From Novosphingobium endophyticum (GTDB lineage Bacteria; Pseudomonadota; Alphaproteobacteria; Sphingomonadales; Sphingomonadaceae): a stretch of DNA of 64,000 nt. Positions 8,857 to 17,247 of this stretch are shown here, in pieces; position 1 is the stretch's first letter, and every line of letters starts with the position of its first letter. The notes beneath the pieces are model-generated. The model searched no databases. It was not told where the DNA came from and saw only the letters and a list, made by a program, of their open reading frames with translations. The DNA lies in contig NZ_BMHK01000014.1 of assembly GCF_014640675.1 (NCBI RefSeq), forward strand, positions 47,165 to 111,164, given 5' to 3'. A program made the translations under genes and the position numbers.

Positions 8857-9471
8857 ATGACCTTGACCGAGGATCGGTCCGCTTCCGCAACCCCCAGCCC
8901 CATGAACCCGGCGCGGCGCGCCATGATCGAAAGCCAGCTGCGCACCAGCGGCGTCAACGAACCCTGGGTGCTGAAGGCCATAGGCGGCGTGGCGCGCGAG
9001 GATTTCGTGCCGGGGAGCATGCGCGATGCGGCTTACATCGACCGCGCGATCCCGCTGGGCGAGGGCCGCTTTCTGGCCGCGCCGCTGGTTCATGCGAAGA
9101 TGCTGGCCGAAGCCGAACCGAACCTGAAGGACAGGGCGCTCCTGATCGGAGACGGAGACGGGTATCTCGCCGCGCTGCTGCGTCCGCTGGTCGGTTCGCT
9201 CGACGCGGTCGCACCGGCCGATGCCACGGCGATGGCCGGCGAAGGCAGCTACTCGCTGATCGTGATCGACGGCGCGGTGGAGGAACTTCCCGCAAGCCTG
9301 GCAGGCCAACTCGCGACCGATGGCCGCCTTGTCACCGGCCTTATGGTCCGCGGTGTCCCGCGCCTTGCCGCTGGCCGCAAGGCCGCCGGCACCATTTCGC
9401 TGCTTCCGCTGGCCGAACTCGGCATTCCCGCTCTTCCCGAATTCGCGGCCCCGAAGCGCTGGAGCTTCTGA
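8857..9471 (+). CDS. Degenerate protein-L-isoaspartate O-methyltransferase homologue
   Basis: A Pcm-like protein of 204 residues. The N-terminal half matches the family (RAMIESQLRTSGV, then REDFVPG, then a FLAAPLVHAKML region). The SAM-binding motif I reads LLIGDGDGYLAALL instead of the usual LEIGTGSGY. The stretch from motif I to the IVIDGAVEELP strand is about two dozen residues shorter than I remember for E. coli Pcm. Catalysis is doubtful; a structural or regulatory role is possible. The ATG at 8857 has GAGGGAA upstream. Six bases separate it from tolC, a pairing typical of alphaproteobacteria. Confidence 0.75.
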   Translation: MTLTEDRSASATPSPMNPARRAMIESQLRTSGVNEPWVLKAIGGVAREDFVPGSMRDAAYIDRAIPLGEGRFLAAPLVHAKMLAEAEPNLKDRALLIGDGDGYLAALLRPLVGSLDAVAPADATAMAGEGSYSLIVIDGAVEELPASLAGQLATDGRLVTGLMVRGVPRLAAGRKAAGTISLLPLAELGIPALPEFAAPKRWSF

Positions 9472-9476
9472 GCGGG

Positions 9477-10931
9477 ATGCGACACGTGGGGGGACGTGCC
9501 CGGCTGCTGGCAGGCATGGCCTGCGTCGGACTGGCGCAGGCGCCCGCCGCGCATGCCGACACCCTGCGTGAAGCGCTGATCCTTGCCTATCAGACCAACC
9601 CATCGCTTGAAGCGGCGCGCGCGGGGCAGCGCGCCACCGATGAGAGTGTGCCCATCGCAAGAGCATCGGGCCTGCCCAGCGTCAGCGCCGACGTCAACTA
9701 CACCGAATTCGTGAAGCGCAGTGCCAACTCCTTCAGCAGCCCGGAACGCGCCCTGAGCGCAGGCACCGACCTGAGCGTTCCGGTCTATTCCGGCGGGGCG
9801 GTAAAGAACCGGATCAAGGCGGCGAAGTACCGTGTCGAGGCGGGGCAGGCGGACCTGCGGGCAACCGAAAGCTCAATCTTCTCGGCCGTCGTCGCCGCCT
9901 ACATGGACGTGATCCGCAACGAGGCTATCGTCGGCCTCGGCCGCAATCAGGTGGACGTGCTCCAGGTCAACCTCCAGGCCACCAGCGACCGTTTCGAGAT
10001 CGGCGACCTGACCCGCACCGACGTCGCCCAGTCGCAGTCGCGCCTAGCGCTTGCACAGAGCGACCTGCTCACGGCCGAGGCAAATCTCGCCGCCGCGCGC
10101 GAGACCTATATCCAGCTCGTCGGCAAGGCGCCCGAGAGGCTCGAGCCGCCCCCGCCGCTGCCTAACCTGCCGGAGAGCCCGCAGCAGGCTGTCGTCCAGG
10201 CGCTCGAATACAATCCCGATCTCATCGCCGCCCGCGAGCGTACCAGGGCAGCCGAGAAGGACATCGACGTCGCGGGAGCCGGACGCTTGCCCAGGGTCAG
10301 CCTCTACGCCTCGGGCGGCTACAACGACTATTTCGGTACGCTCGGCGGCAACGTCTCGGCGGACATCGCGCAAACCGAAAAGACCGCACAGGCCGGCGCT
10401 TCAATCTCGATACCGATCTTTCAGGGCGGTCTGCCCGCCGCCCAGCGCCGTCAGGCGCAGGCGCAGGCCTCCGCTGCCCTGGAAACGGAAATCGCGATCG
10501 AGCGCGACGTCATCGCCCAGGTGCGCGCGGCCTACAGTTCATGGCTCGCCTCGAAGGATCTGATCGAATCGAACCAGATCGCGGTCGATGCCGCCCGGCT
10601 CAGCCTCGAAGGCGTGCGCGCCGAGAACACCGTCGGAAACCGCACGATTCTCGACATTCTCGATGCCGAGCAAGAACTGCTCAACGCCCAGGTGCAGCTC
10701 GTGACAGCGCGCCGCAACGCCTATGTCGCCGGGTTCGCCCTGCTGGCGGCGATGGGCCGAGCCGAAGCCCGCGATCTCAATCTGGATGGCGGCACGCTCT
10801 ATGACCCCGAGGTCAACTACGAGCGCGTCAGGGACAAGATCTTTGACTGGGACGACGATCCGGCTCCGGTCGCCAGGTCTACGCGCACCGTTGACACGCC
10901 GGTGCAGGACGGAGACATTCCGCAGCAATGA
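9477..10931 (+). CDS. tolC: TolC family outer-membrane efflux protein
   Basis: The outer-membrane channel for type I secretion and tripartite efflux. It has 484 residues, with a signal peptide of about 28 residues ending PAAHA. Two outer-membrane-efflux repeats follow, each opening with a typical strand (LREALILAYQTNPSLEAA near 30 and VVQALEYNPDLIAA near 240). Long Ala/Gln-rich helices form the tunnel. The last 40 residues are acidic and Pro-rich. Start: GCGGG then ATG at 9477. It follows the Pcm-like gene by 5 bases and overlaps or nearly abuts popZ. Confidence 0.92.
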   Translation: MRHVGGRARLLAGMACVGLAQAPAAHADTLREALILAYQTNPSLEAARAGQRATDESVPIARASGLPSVSADVNYTEFVKRSANSFSSPERALSAGTDLSVPVYSGGAVKNRIKAAKYRVEAGQADLRATESSIFSAVVAAYMDVIRNEAIVGLGRNQVDVLQVNLQATSDRFEIGDLTRTDVAQSQSRLALAQSDLLTAEANLAAARETYIQLVGKAPERLEPPPPLPNLPESPQQAVVQALEYNPDLIAARERTRAAEKDIDVAGAGRLPRVSLYASGGYNDYFGTLGGNVSADIAQTEKTAQAGASISIPIFQGGLPAAQRRQAQAQASAALETEIAIERDVIAQVRAAYSSWLASKDLIESNQIAVDAARLSLEGVRAENTVGNRTILDILDAEQELLNAQVQLVTARRNAYVAGFALLAAMGRAEARDLNLDGGTLYDPEVNYERVRDKIFDWDDDPAPVARSTRTVDTPVQDGDIPQQ

Positions 10932-11002
10932 GCGCGCGGGCCGAATCGGGACAGCCGAAACGTGCGCGCTCAGGTCAGGGGCGTTCGAAAGGGGCAAGCG
11001 TC

Positions 11003-11452
11003 ATGCGTCAGGGCAGTGAACCGTCGGTCGAGGAGATTCTCCAGTCGATCAAGCAGGTGATCGCGCGCGACAACCGTGCCGGTGCCCGAATCGAGCGCAA
11101 CCGCCGCGCCACCGAAGGGGTTATCGGAGACGAGCCGGCCGAAGAGGACGACGTGCTCGAGTTGGCGGAAGCCGCCGAACTGGAACCCGACGCGGACGAC
11201 GACGATGAGAATCCGACTCTGGTTCAGCCGGAGACGCGCAATTCCATGCGCGAATCGCTTGCCGCGCTCGCAATGCTGTCCGAACCCGGCGCGCCGCCGC
11301 AGATCGTCCGGTCCGGCGAAACGTCGCTTGAGGCGCTGACGCGCGAACTGCTGCGCCCGGCCCTTGCGGAATGGCTCGAAAAGAACCTGCCGCCACTTGT
11401 CGAGCGTATGGTCGCGGCCGAAATCTCGCGGATCGTCGGCAAGAAGGGCTGA
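11003..11452 (+). CDS. PopZ-like pole-organising protein (DUF2497)
   Basis: A 149-residue protein with the PopZ layout: a short N-terminal helix EPSVEEILQSIKQVI, a long acidic disordered middle (runs of D/E near 55-75), and a C-terminal oligomerisation region ending LAEWLEKNLPPLVERMV and EISRIVGKK. In Caulobacter PopZ forms the polar matrix that anchors ParB/parS, which ties this gene to the partition locus 20 kb away. The ATG at 11003 has AAAGGGG 8 bases upstream; an ATG at 10928 overlapping the tolC stop would add 25 basic residues. Confidence 0.8.
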   Translation: MRQGSEPSVEEILQSIKQVIARDNRAGARIERNRRATEGVIGDEPAEEDDVLELAEAAELEPDADDDDENPTLVQPETRNSMRESLAALAMLSEPGAPPQIVRSGETSLEALTRELLRPALAEWLEKNLPPLVERMVAAEISRIVGKKG

Positions 11453-11517
11453 GTACCGGCGGTCCGGACGGGCCTGTGGTCTGGACCTCTGACCAGTCCC
11501 ACCCTACCTGACCAAGC

Positions 11518-11949
11518 ATGGCCAAACCCGATCCAGCGCTGCTCGACCCCGCGCGCTATCCATTTTCCTGCACGATCGAAACGCGTTTCAGCGACCTCGA
11601 CGTCAATATGCACATCAACCACGTGGCGCTGGCCGGCATGGTCGAAGACGGTCGTGTCCGGTTCCATCAGAAGATCGGGTACAGCGATCTCCTGGTGAAC
11701 CAGTCCTCGATGGTAGCCAACCTCCAGGTCGATTTCCTCGGAGAGGGCCAGTACCCCGCCGCGATCGCCGTGCACAGCGCGGTAGGCGAGGTCGGCCGGA
11801 CCAGCCATCGCATCATCAACCTCGTCACGCAGGACGGTCGGTTAATCGCCCTGGCGCAAACGACGATCGTCGCCGTTGGCCCGGATGGCCCCAGCCCCCT
11901 GCCGGATCGCTTCAGGCAGGCCATCCCGCAATGGATGCTGCGCGCATGA
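11518..11949 (+). CDS. Acyl-CoA thioesterase, hotdog fold (4HBT/YbgC type)
   Basis: A 143-residue single-hotdog thioesterase. The pattern RFSDLDVNMHINHVALAGMVEDGR matches the family's D-x-N-x-H-x-N active-site segment, near residues 22-45. Substrate acyl chain is unknown. Its stop overlaps the start of the ferredoxin-like gene (ATGA), so the two are co-translated. Confidence 0.82.
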   Translation: MAKPDPALLDPARYPFSCTIETRFSDLDVNMHINHVALAGMVEDGRVRFHQKIGYSDLLVNQSSMVANLQVDFLGEGQYPAAIAVHSAVGEVGRTSHRIINLVTQDGRLIALAQTTIVAVGPDGPSPLPDRFRQAIPQWMLRA

Positions 11950-12335
11950 GCACGTTCGAAAAGCAGCTCGAGCAGGCGCGCGAGGCGCTGGCGAAGGCGG
12001 GGGGCAGCGGCATCCGGCGTCACATCTTCATCTGCGCCGAACCGCAGAAAAGCGAATGCTGCTCGCCTGAAAAGGGGAAGGCGGCCTGGAAGTACCTAAA
12101 GAAGCGGCTCAAGCAGCTCGGTCTCGACGGACCCAGGTCGGACACGCGGGGCGGGATTGCCCGGACCAAGGCCGATTGCCTGCGCATCTGCGCCGTCGGC
12201 CCGGTCGCGGTCGTCTGGCCGGACGGGGTCTGGTATCATTCCTGCACCGAGGAGGCGCTCGAACGGATCATCCAGGAACACCTGATCGGCGGCAAGCCGG
12301 TGGAGGACTTCCGCCTGCGTCCGCCGGGCGACTGA
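11946..12335 (+). CDS. Thioredoxin-like (2Fe-2S) ferredoxin domain protein
   Basis: A 129-residue cytoplasmic protein of the thioredoxin-like [2Fe-2S] ferredoxin family (as in NuoE C-terminal domains and the Shethna FeSII protein). Cysteines are arranged as C-x8-C near residue 30 (CAEPQKSECC) and C-x3-C (DCLRIC) near 79, followed by VAVVWPDGVWY. Probably an electron carrier; the partner is unknown. Translationally coupled to the thioesterase. Confidence 0.78.
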   Translation: MSTFEKQLEQAREALAKAGGSGIRRHIFICAEPQKSECCSPEKGKAAWKYLKKRLKQLGLDGPRSDTRGGIARTKADCLRICAVGPVAVVWPDGVWYHSCTEEALERIIQEHLIGGKPVEDFRLRPPGD

Positions 12336-12344
12336 ACGCCGCCG

Positions 12345-12638
12345 TCAGCGGTTCAGCTCATCCTCCAGGGGATCGATGATCGAATCGTCGTGTCCCGTTC
12401 CGCTTGACAGGAACACGAGGCCCATCAGCGCGGATGCCAACAGCATGGTGAACCCGATGCCCAGCGCGGTCGCGATGTAGAGGTGGACCGAAACCATCCC
12501 GTTCGAACGGTACAGCACGCTGATCGCCACCACCACCAGCGCAACGGTTGTCGCCATCATCCAGCGCATGATGCGCCGAAACCTGCCCCAGGCATGCGCG
12601 GCATTGGCCGGATCTTCGAGCGGGGAATGCGGTATCAT
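12345..12638 (-). CDS. Small two-helix membrane protein, hypothetical
   Basis: A 97-residue protein with two hydrophobic helices (about 25-43 and 53-80) and an acidic C-terminus (DDSIIDPLEDELNR). I do not recognise a named function. It converges with the ferredoxin-like gene, leaving 9 bases between stops, and diverges from the CBS gene. Confidence 0.62.
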   Translation of the reverse strand: MIPHSPLEDPANAAHAWGRFRRIMRWMMATTVALVVVAISVLYRSNGMVSVHLYIATALGIGFTMLLASALMGLVFLSSGTGHDDSIIDPLEDELNR

Positions 12639-12776
12639 CTCAGCCCATGTGTGCGCTGGCTGATACGATCGCAAGGGCCTTCCGCCCGGTCGCCCGAGGA
12701 ATCTGCCGAAGTGGCTAGCGGCCGGCTTCTGTGATATTCTCTGCGAGGCAACAGCCAGAACAGGGAGAGTACGACG

Positions 12777-13202
12777 ATGACGATCGGGCGGATTATCGAA
12801 GGTCGCGAGGCTGTCCTGACCTGCCAGATCTCGAACACGGTAAGCGAAGCCACCGGAATACTTGCCGAACGCCGCATCGGCGCCCTGCCGGTGTTCGATG
12901 GCGACACCCTCGTCGGGATGTTCTCGGAACGCGACGTGATCTACCGGCTGCACGAGATCGGACCGGATATTCTGCAACGGCCCATCGGCGAAGTGATGAC
13001 CGCGCCGGCGGTCACCGTCGAGCCCGAAACGCAGGTCATGACCGCCCTGGCGCTGATGACGCGCCGCCGCATGCGCCATCTGCCGGTCATGCAAGGTGGC
13101 CGCATGATCGGCCTCGTGTCGATCGGGGATCTGGTGAAGTACCGGATCGAAAAGGTCGAATCCGAAGCCGCCGCGATGCGCGAGTATATTCAGATGGCAT
13201 GA
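12777..13202 (+). CDS. CBS-pair domain protein
   Basis: A stand-alone tandem CBS protein of 141 residues. CBS1 (about 7-62) ends GMFSERDVIYRL; CBS2 (about 72-130) ends GLVSIGDLVKYRI. Such pairs bind adenine nucleotides and sense energy state. GGGAGAG sits before the ATG. A YXXXK-type tail (MREYIQMA) ends it. No partner enzyme is adjacent. Confidence 0.87.
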   Translation: MTIGRIIEGREAVLTCQISNTVSEATGILAERRIGALPVFDGDTLVGMFSERDVIYRLHEIGPDILQRPIGEVMTAPAVTVEPETQVMTALALMTRRRMRHLPVMQGGRMIGLVSIGDLVKYRIEKVESEAAAMREYIQMA

Positions 13203-13259
13203 CGGCCCGCGTAGCGTCGTCCCTTGCCGCGCCCGACCGGGAGGCTTACATCGGCGGGC

Positions 13260-13592
13260 ATGGAGCAGAAAACCCCGACACTCAGCCCTTCGGCCGCCGC
13301 GCGCGTGGCCGCCATTGCCGCCAAACAGGGCAAGGCCGCCATCCTTCGCCTTTCGGTCGAAGGTGGCGGGTGTTCCGGCTTCCAGTACAGGTTCGGCCTT
13401 GCCGACGACCTTGAGGTGGAGGATTCGGTGACGGAAACTGACGGGGTGAAGCTCGCGGTTGACCCGGTAAGCCTGGATCTGGTGAGCGGCTGCATCGTCG
13501 ATTACGTCGAATCGCTGGGCGGCGCGGCATTCCGGGTCGAGAATCCCAATGCCGCGGCAGGCTGCGGCTGCGGGTCAAGCTTCAGCGTCTGA
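13260..13592 (+). CDS. Iron-sulphur cluster assembly protein, ErpA/IscA (A-type carrier)
   Basis: A carrier that delivers Fe-S clusters to apoproteins. The 110-residue protein has the three invariant cysteines: GGGCSGFQY near residue 40 and CGCGSSF at the C-terminus. The ATG at 13260 gives the usual family length; 12 extra upstream codons are open but unlikely. Several Fe-S clients (FdxA, class I fumarase, the ferredoxin-like protein) lie in the window. ErpA versus IscA cannot be settled here. Confidence 0.87.
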   Translation: MEQKTPTLSPSAAARVAAIAAKQGKAAILRLSVEGGGCSGFQYRFGLADDLEVEDSVTETDGVKLAVDPVSLDLVSGCIVDYVESLGGAAFRVENPNAAAGCGCGSSFSV

Positions 13593-13640
13593 ACCGGCTT
13601 TCGGCTTGACGAACGGGCGTCCGGCTGACGACAAGGCGCC

Positions 13641-14414
13641 ATGAAAATCACAAGCTTCAATATCAACGGCGTCAAGGCACGCCTGCCCCGCCTGCTCGAA
13701 TGGCTCGAGGAGACGCGGCCGTCCGTCGCGTGCCTGCAGGAAATCAAGTGCCAGGACGAGAGCTTCCCGATCGGTGAGTTCGAGAAGCTCGGCTACCGGG
13801 GCATCTGGCATGGCCAGAAGGGCTTCAACGGCGTCGCCATCCTGGCCGACGGCGAAGCGCCCGTCGAAGTCCAGCGCGGCCTTACCGGCGAACCCGAGGA
13901 CGACCACTCACGCTATCTTGAAGCCAATGTCTTCGGCCTGCGCGTGGTGTGCATCTACCTGCCGAACGGCAATCCCGTTCCCGGACCCAAGTTCGATTAC
14001 AAGCTGCGCTGGATGAAGCGCCTGCGCGAACGCATGGCCGCCATCGCGGCCGAGGAAGTTCCCGCCATCGTCACCGGCGATTTCAACGTGATCCCGACCG
14101 ACCACGATGTCTGGTCACCCGCCGCGATGGCCGCCGACGCGCTGATGCAGCCGGAATCGCGCGACGCCTATGTCCGGCTGCTCGGCGATGGCTGGACCGA
14201 CGCGCTCGCCATCCACAACCCGCGCGGCGGCGTATGGACCTACTGGGACTATCAGGCCGGCGCATGGCAGCGCGATCAAGGCTTTCGCATCGATCACGCG
14301 CTGCTTTCTCCCGAGCTGGCGGACCGCCTGGTCGCCTGCGGCGTCGACAAGGCGCATCGCGGGCGGGAGAGGGCCAGCGACCATGCCCCGATCTGGGTGG
14401 AACTGCGGGACTGA
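13641..14414 (+). CDS. xthA: Exodeoxyribonuclease III
   Basis: An AP endonuclease and 3'-5' exonuclease for base-excision repair, 257 residues. Family motifs are complete: SFNINGVKARL at the start, LQEIKCQDE (catalytic Glu near 35), GDFNVIPTDHD near 150, and the terminal SDHAPIWVEL with the catalytic Asp-His. It converges with the cell-wall hydrolase gene. Confidence 0.95.
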   Translation: MKITSFNINGVKARLPRLLEWLEETRPSVACLQEIKCQDESFPIGEFEKLGYRGIWHGQKGFNGVAILADGEAPVEVQRGLTGEPEDDHSRYLEANVFGLRVVCIYLPNGNPVPGPKFDYKLRWMKRLRERMAAIAAEEVPAIVTGDFNVIPTDHDVWSPAAMAADALMQPESRDAYVRLLGDGWTDALAIHNPRGGVWTYWDYQAGAWQRDQGFRIDHALLSPELADRLVACGVDKAHRGRERASDHAPIWVELRD

Positions 14415-14429
14415 TCAGCCCCGCCGGCA

Positions 14430-15059
14430 TCACCGATAGAAGATGTGGTTGTCCACTTGCGTGAGGCGCGTCAGGCGCCAGCCGGGCGAAACGCGCGCGG
14501 CGTGGAAGAACAAGGCGCCCTTTGCCGGGCTGGTCCAGCTGCTCTCAACCGCGATACGGGCGATTGCCACGGCGCGTTTCCAGTCCTTCGAGCCCTCGCG
14601 AATGCTGGGCATGCGGTTGCCGCGGATGAAGGAGAACTGCGAGCGCTGGTAGACGACGCCGCAGTAAGTCGACGGGAAGCGCCCGGATTCGGTACGATTG
14701 ATGATCACGCGGCCGACAGCGAGCTGACCTTCCAGCGATTCGCCGCGCGCCTCGAAATAGATGGCGCCGGCAAGGCAGCGCATTTGCTCGTCGAGTGTCT
14801 CGGGCATCGCCTGCTCGCCGACCAGTTCGGCCAGCGAGGCCGGCTCGCCAGGGCTGCCTTCGTCGGCAGCTGCTTCCGCCGCCTCAGTGACGAGGGGCTG
14901 GACAACCGGCTCGGAGACGAATGTTGTCGGGGCCTGCGGTTTAGCCAGGATCGGAGCGATTTCCGATGGGGCTGCGCCCGACCCCTGGGCGCTGAATAAT
15001 GCGGTTGTTACTGTTGCGGCCAGCGCTGCCACGCTCGCCCATTGTACCTTGGTTCGCAT
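14430..15059 (-). CDS. SleB-type cell-wall hydrolase
   Basis: A secreted or membrane-anchored peptidoglycan hydrolase of 209 residues. The N-terminus has a hydrophobic signal (about 8-27), then an Ala/Glu/Pro-rich linker to about 95, then the Hydrolase_2 domain with catalytic Glu in LAGAIYFEARGES. The end, GWRLTRLTQVDNHIFYR, is typical. Used in growth or division rather than sporulation in this lineage. The upstream region carries a hairpin terminator. Confidence 0.86.
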   Translation of the reverse strand: MRTKVQWASVAALAATVTTALFSAQGSGAAPSEIAPILAKPQAPTTFVSEPVVQPLVTEAAEAAADEGSPGEPASLAELVGEQAMPETLDEQMRCLAGAIYFEARGESLEGQLAVGRVIINRTESGRFPSTYCGVVYQRSQFSFIRGNRMPSIREGSKDWKRAVAIARIAVESSWTSPAKGALFFHAARVSPGWRLTRLTQVDNHIFYR

Positions 15060-15108
15060 TCGGACTTTGTCAAAAGCGGTGAACCCATCCGACACAGGTG
15101 CAAACAGA

Positions 15109-15132
15109 AGGCCCGACCGGGCCTTTTCTTTC
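15109..15132. terminator. Hairpin with + strand T-tract upstream of the cell-wall hydrolase gene
   Basis: A perfect AGGCCC / GGGCCT stem with a GACC loop is followed on the + strand by TTTTCTTTCT. The nearest + strand gene is xthA, 700 bases upstream beyond an opposing gene. On the - strand the tail is weaker (TTCTGTTT), which could end the ptsN-thioesterase-DUF1491 transcript. It may act in both directions. Confidence 0.55.
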
Positions 15133-15250
15133 TGTCCACGCCTGCCGACGATTCCCCGTCTGCGTGCTAGCCGGGCAGACCTTATTGCCCCCCCGCCGCT
15201 TCCGCGTCTGCGGGGGGCCCATACCTTGCATTCCTTGCAAGTCAACCGCG

Positions 15251-15583
15251 TTAATCAGAATATCCGATAAAGCGCTCGGCCTCCGCGACGTCCAGTTCGA
15301 CAACCCAGAGATCCCGATCCTGGCTGATGCGGCGCTCGATGAATGCCGAGATCGCCCGCGAATCGTCAGTTTCCTGCTGTCTCGAGCGGCACCAGGAGCG
15401 CGTGCCGTCGAGTTGCGGCATCCGCTCGAAAATTCGCGGATTCCCGCCCTTTTCGGTGAGCACGAGCATTATCGTCCCGGCGTCGCGTTCACCTTTGTTG
15501 AGAACGGTGGCGAAACCTCCCTCTGCCTGAACCCGGCGAATCAGCCCGGCCACTTCAAGATGCGCGGGGAGACGCTGTTCCAT
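15251..15583 (-). CDS. DUF1491 family protein
   Basis: A 110-residue cytoplasmic protein. The pattern LEVAGLIRRVQAEGGFATVL, then GGNPRIFERMP and RDLWVVELD, matches the alphaproteobacterial DUF1491 family of unknown function. It starts 3 bases after the stop of the upstream thioesterase and so belongs to the ptsN operon. Confidence 0.78.
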   Translation of the reverse strand: MEQRLPAHLEVAGLIRRVQAEGGFATVLNKGERDAGTIMLVLTEKGGNPRIFERMPQLDGTRSWCRSRQQETDDSRAISAFIERRISQDRDLWVVELDVAEAERFIGYSD

Positions 15584-15586
15584 CGG

Positions 15587-16090
15587 TCAGGGCGCCGTGC
15601 CGGAATAGCCCGGCAGACTGGAAAGCGGAATGCGCGAGCGCATGAAAGTGCCGGTGCCGCGGCCGACTTCGTCGCCCTCCTCGTCTACCAGGCGTGACTC
15701 GGCCACCAGGACCCGCCGGCGACCACTGACCCAGCGCCCTTCGGCGACCACCGTGCCGCCGCGTATCGGCTTGCTGAGGAGCAGATTGAAGGAGGTGGTC
15801 AGCAGGAAGCGATCGGTAATCAGCGTGTTCGCCGCATAGAACGCCGCATCGTCCAGCATCTTGAAATAGATCGTCCCGTGCGCGGCGCCGGCGGCATGGA
15901 AACAATCGGGCTCGACGTCAAAAGTGATGCGCGACAGGCCCTCGCCGAGGATTTCCAGCCGGGAACGGAACATCCGGTTGACCGGCGCGGAGGCGTAGAG
16001 TCCTTCCAGCGCGCGCCAGTGCAGGCCGGCCCCGACGGCGTCCAGGTCGCCTCCGGGGGTAGCGTCAGGCGGCATCGCGATCGATGACAT
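15587..16090 (-). CDS. PaaI-family thioesterase (hotdog fold)
   Basis: A 167-residue hotdog protein with the PaaI-like segment CFHAAGAAHGTIYFKMLDDA, where the HG-x3-F helix and following acidic residues form the active site. Acyl substrate unknown. Its start overlaps the end of ptsN by 26 bases. Similar thioesterase genes flank this locus in other sphingomonads (from memory). Confidence 0.78.
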   Translation of the reverse strand: MSSIAMPPDATPGGDLDAVGAGLHWRALEGLYASAPVNRMFRSRLEILGEGLSRITFDVEPDCFHAAGAAHGTIYFKMLDDAAFYAANTLITDRFLLTTSFNLLLSKPIRGGTVVAEGRWVSGRRRVLVAESRLVDEEGDEVGRGTGTFMRSRIPLSSLPGYSGTAP

Positions 16091-16526
16091 TGCTCAGAAG
16101 GCTGTACAGAACTTCCGGTCCCCGCGCGGCAATAAGCTCCTCATGCATACGCTCGTCGCGCATCATCCGTGAAATCGCGGCGAGCGCGTGAAGGTGCGCG
16201 GCACCCGCACCCTCGGGAGAAAGCAGGCCGAACACGAGATCCACCGGCATGCCGTCGGCCGAATCGAACTCGACCGGCGCCTCGAGCCGCATGAACGCGG
16301 CAACGGGGCGTTTCAGCCCTTCAATGCGCGCGTGCGGGATCGCGATGCGGCGGCCGAAACCGGTACTGCCAAGCTCCTCGCGCTCGACCATCCGTTCCAG
16401 AACAGCGTCGCGATCCAGATCGTAGACTTTCGCGAAAAGGCTGGCGAGTTCGCCCATGATGAGATCCTTGCTGCCCACGGCGGCTGTCGTGACCGCCTCA
16501 GGCAGCAGAGTAAAAAGACCGTTCAT
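16065..16526 (-). CDS. ptsN: PTS IIA-like nitrogen-regulatory protein
   Basis: EIIA-Ntr of the nitrogen phosphotransferase system, 153 residues. The phosphorylatable His lies in the conserved RIAIPHARIEG segment near residue 66. The family couples nitrogen/carbon status, K+ transport and (p)ppGpp. It follows hpf, the same order as in many Proteobacteria. No rpoN is in view. Confidence 0.9.
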   Translation of the reverse strand: MNGLFTLLPEAVTTAAVGSKDLIMGELASLFAKVYDLDRDAVLERMVEREELGSTGFGRRIAIPHARIEGLKRPVAAFMRLEAPVEFDSADGMPVDLVFGLLSPEGAGAAHLHALAAISRMMRDERMHEELIAARGPEVLYSLLSNVIDRDAA

Positions 16527-16575
16527 TTGTCGATTTCTGATTCTGGTGACCGGTTGACAACTAAAAATTGCACCC

Positions 16576-16607
16576 GGCTCCCGGTAAAACCGGGAGCCAT
16601 CGTTTTT
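16576..16607. terminator. Strong hairpin between hpf and ptsN
   Basis: A perfect 9-bp stem (GGCTCCCGG / CCGGGAGCC, loop TAAAA) followed on the + strand by ATCGTTTTT. Both flanking genes are on the - strand, where the T-run begins 9 bases after the stem (GGGTGCAATTTTT). It probably attenuates or ends hpf transcription before ptsN and may work both ways. Confidence 0.6.
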
Positions 16608-16652
16608 CCCTTAGATCAGGAATCCAAGCGCCGGCGAAATCGCCGTTCGGCA

Positions 16653-17222
16653 TCAATGGGGTTCGACCCAGCCGATCGACCCATCGCCGCGGCGGTAGAC
16701 CATATTATGGCGGCCAGTTCCAGCGTTTTTGAAAAACAACGCCGTTGTGTTGCGCAAGTCGAGCATCATGACCGCGTCCGAAACCGTGGCTTCGGGAACG
16801 TCCACGCGGGTTTCCGCGATCACCACCGGGGCGTCGGCATCGAACTCTTCAGTTTGCTCGACCGGCAGTTCCTCGAAGATGGTGTAGGCGGCTTCTTCCA
16901 CGGCCAGGGCATGCGCCACCTGTTCGTGGCGATCCTTGATGCGACGCTTGTACCGGCGCAGCTGCTTGTCGATCTTTTCCGCGGCCTGATCGAGCGCCAG
17001 GTGAGCATCGTGTGCCAGACCCGTCGCCTTGAGCACGAGGTTCTGCATGACGTGCATGATGATGTCGCATCGGAATGCGCCCGCCGGCGCTTTCCCGAAT
17101 GTCACCTGCGAGGACAGGGCGCGATTGAAATACTTATCGACGATACTGGTAAGGCGCTCACCCACATGGGCCTGAAGGGCTTCACCTGTATCGACCTGGT
17201 GACCGGAGACGCGGATATCCAT
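16653..17222 (-). CDS. hpf: Ribosome hibernation-promoting factor, long form
   Basis: Binds 30S subunits in stationary phase and drives 100S dimer formation. Residues 1-100 form the HPF/YfiA domain (MDIRVSGHQVDTGEAL; basic helix KQLRRYKRRIKDRH). The C-terminal domain (about 130-189) has the long-form dimerisation signature MMLDLRNTTALFFKNAGTG and ends GSIGWVEPH. The 189-residue length fits the long form. It lies 25 bases after dnaQ. Confidence 0.93.
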   Translation of the reverse strand: MDIRVSGHQVDTGEALQAHVGERLTSIVDKYFNRALSSQVTFGKAPAGAFRCDIIMHVMQNLVLKATGLAHDAHLALDQAAEKIDKQLRRYKRRIKDRHEQVAHALAVEEAAYTIFEELPVEQTEEFDADAPVVIAETRVDVPEATVSDAVMMLDLRNTTALFFKNAGTGRHNMVYRRGDGSIGWVEPH

Positions 17223-17247
17223 GGGCGTATTCTCCTCATATTGAAGT

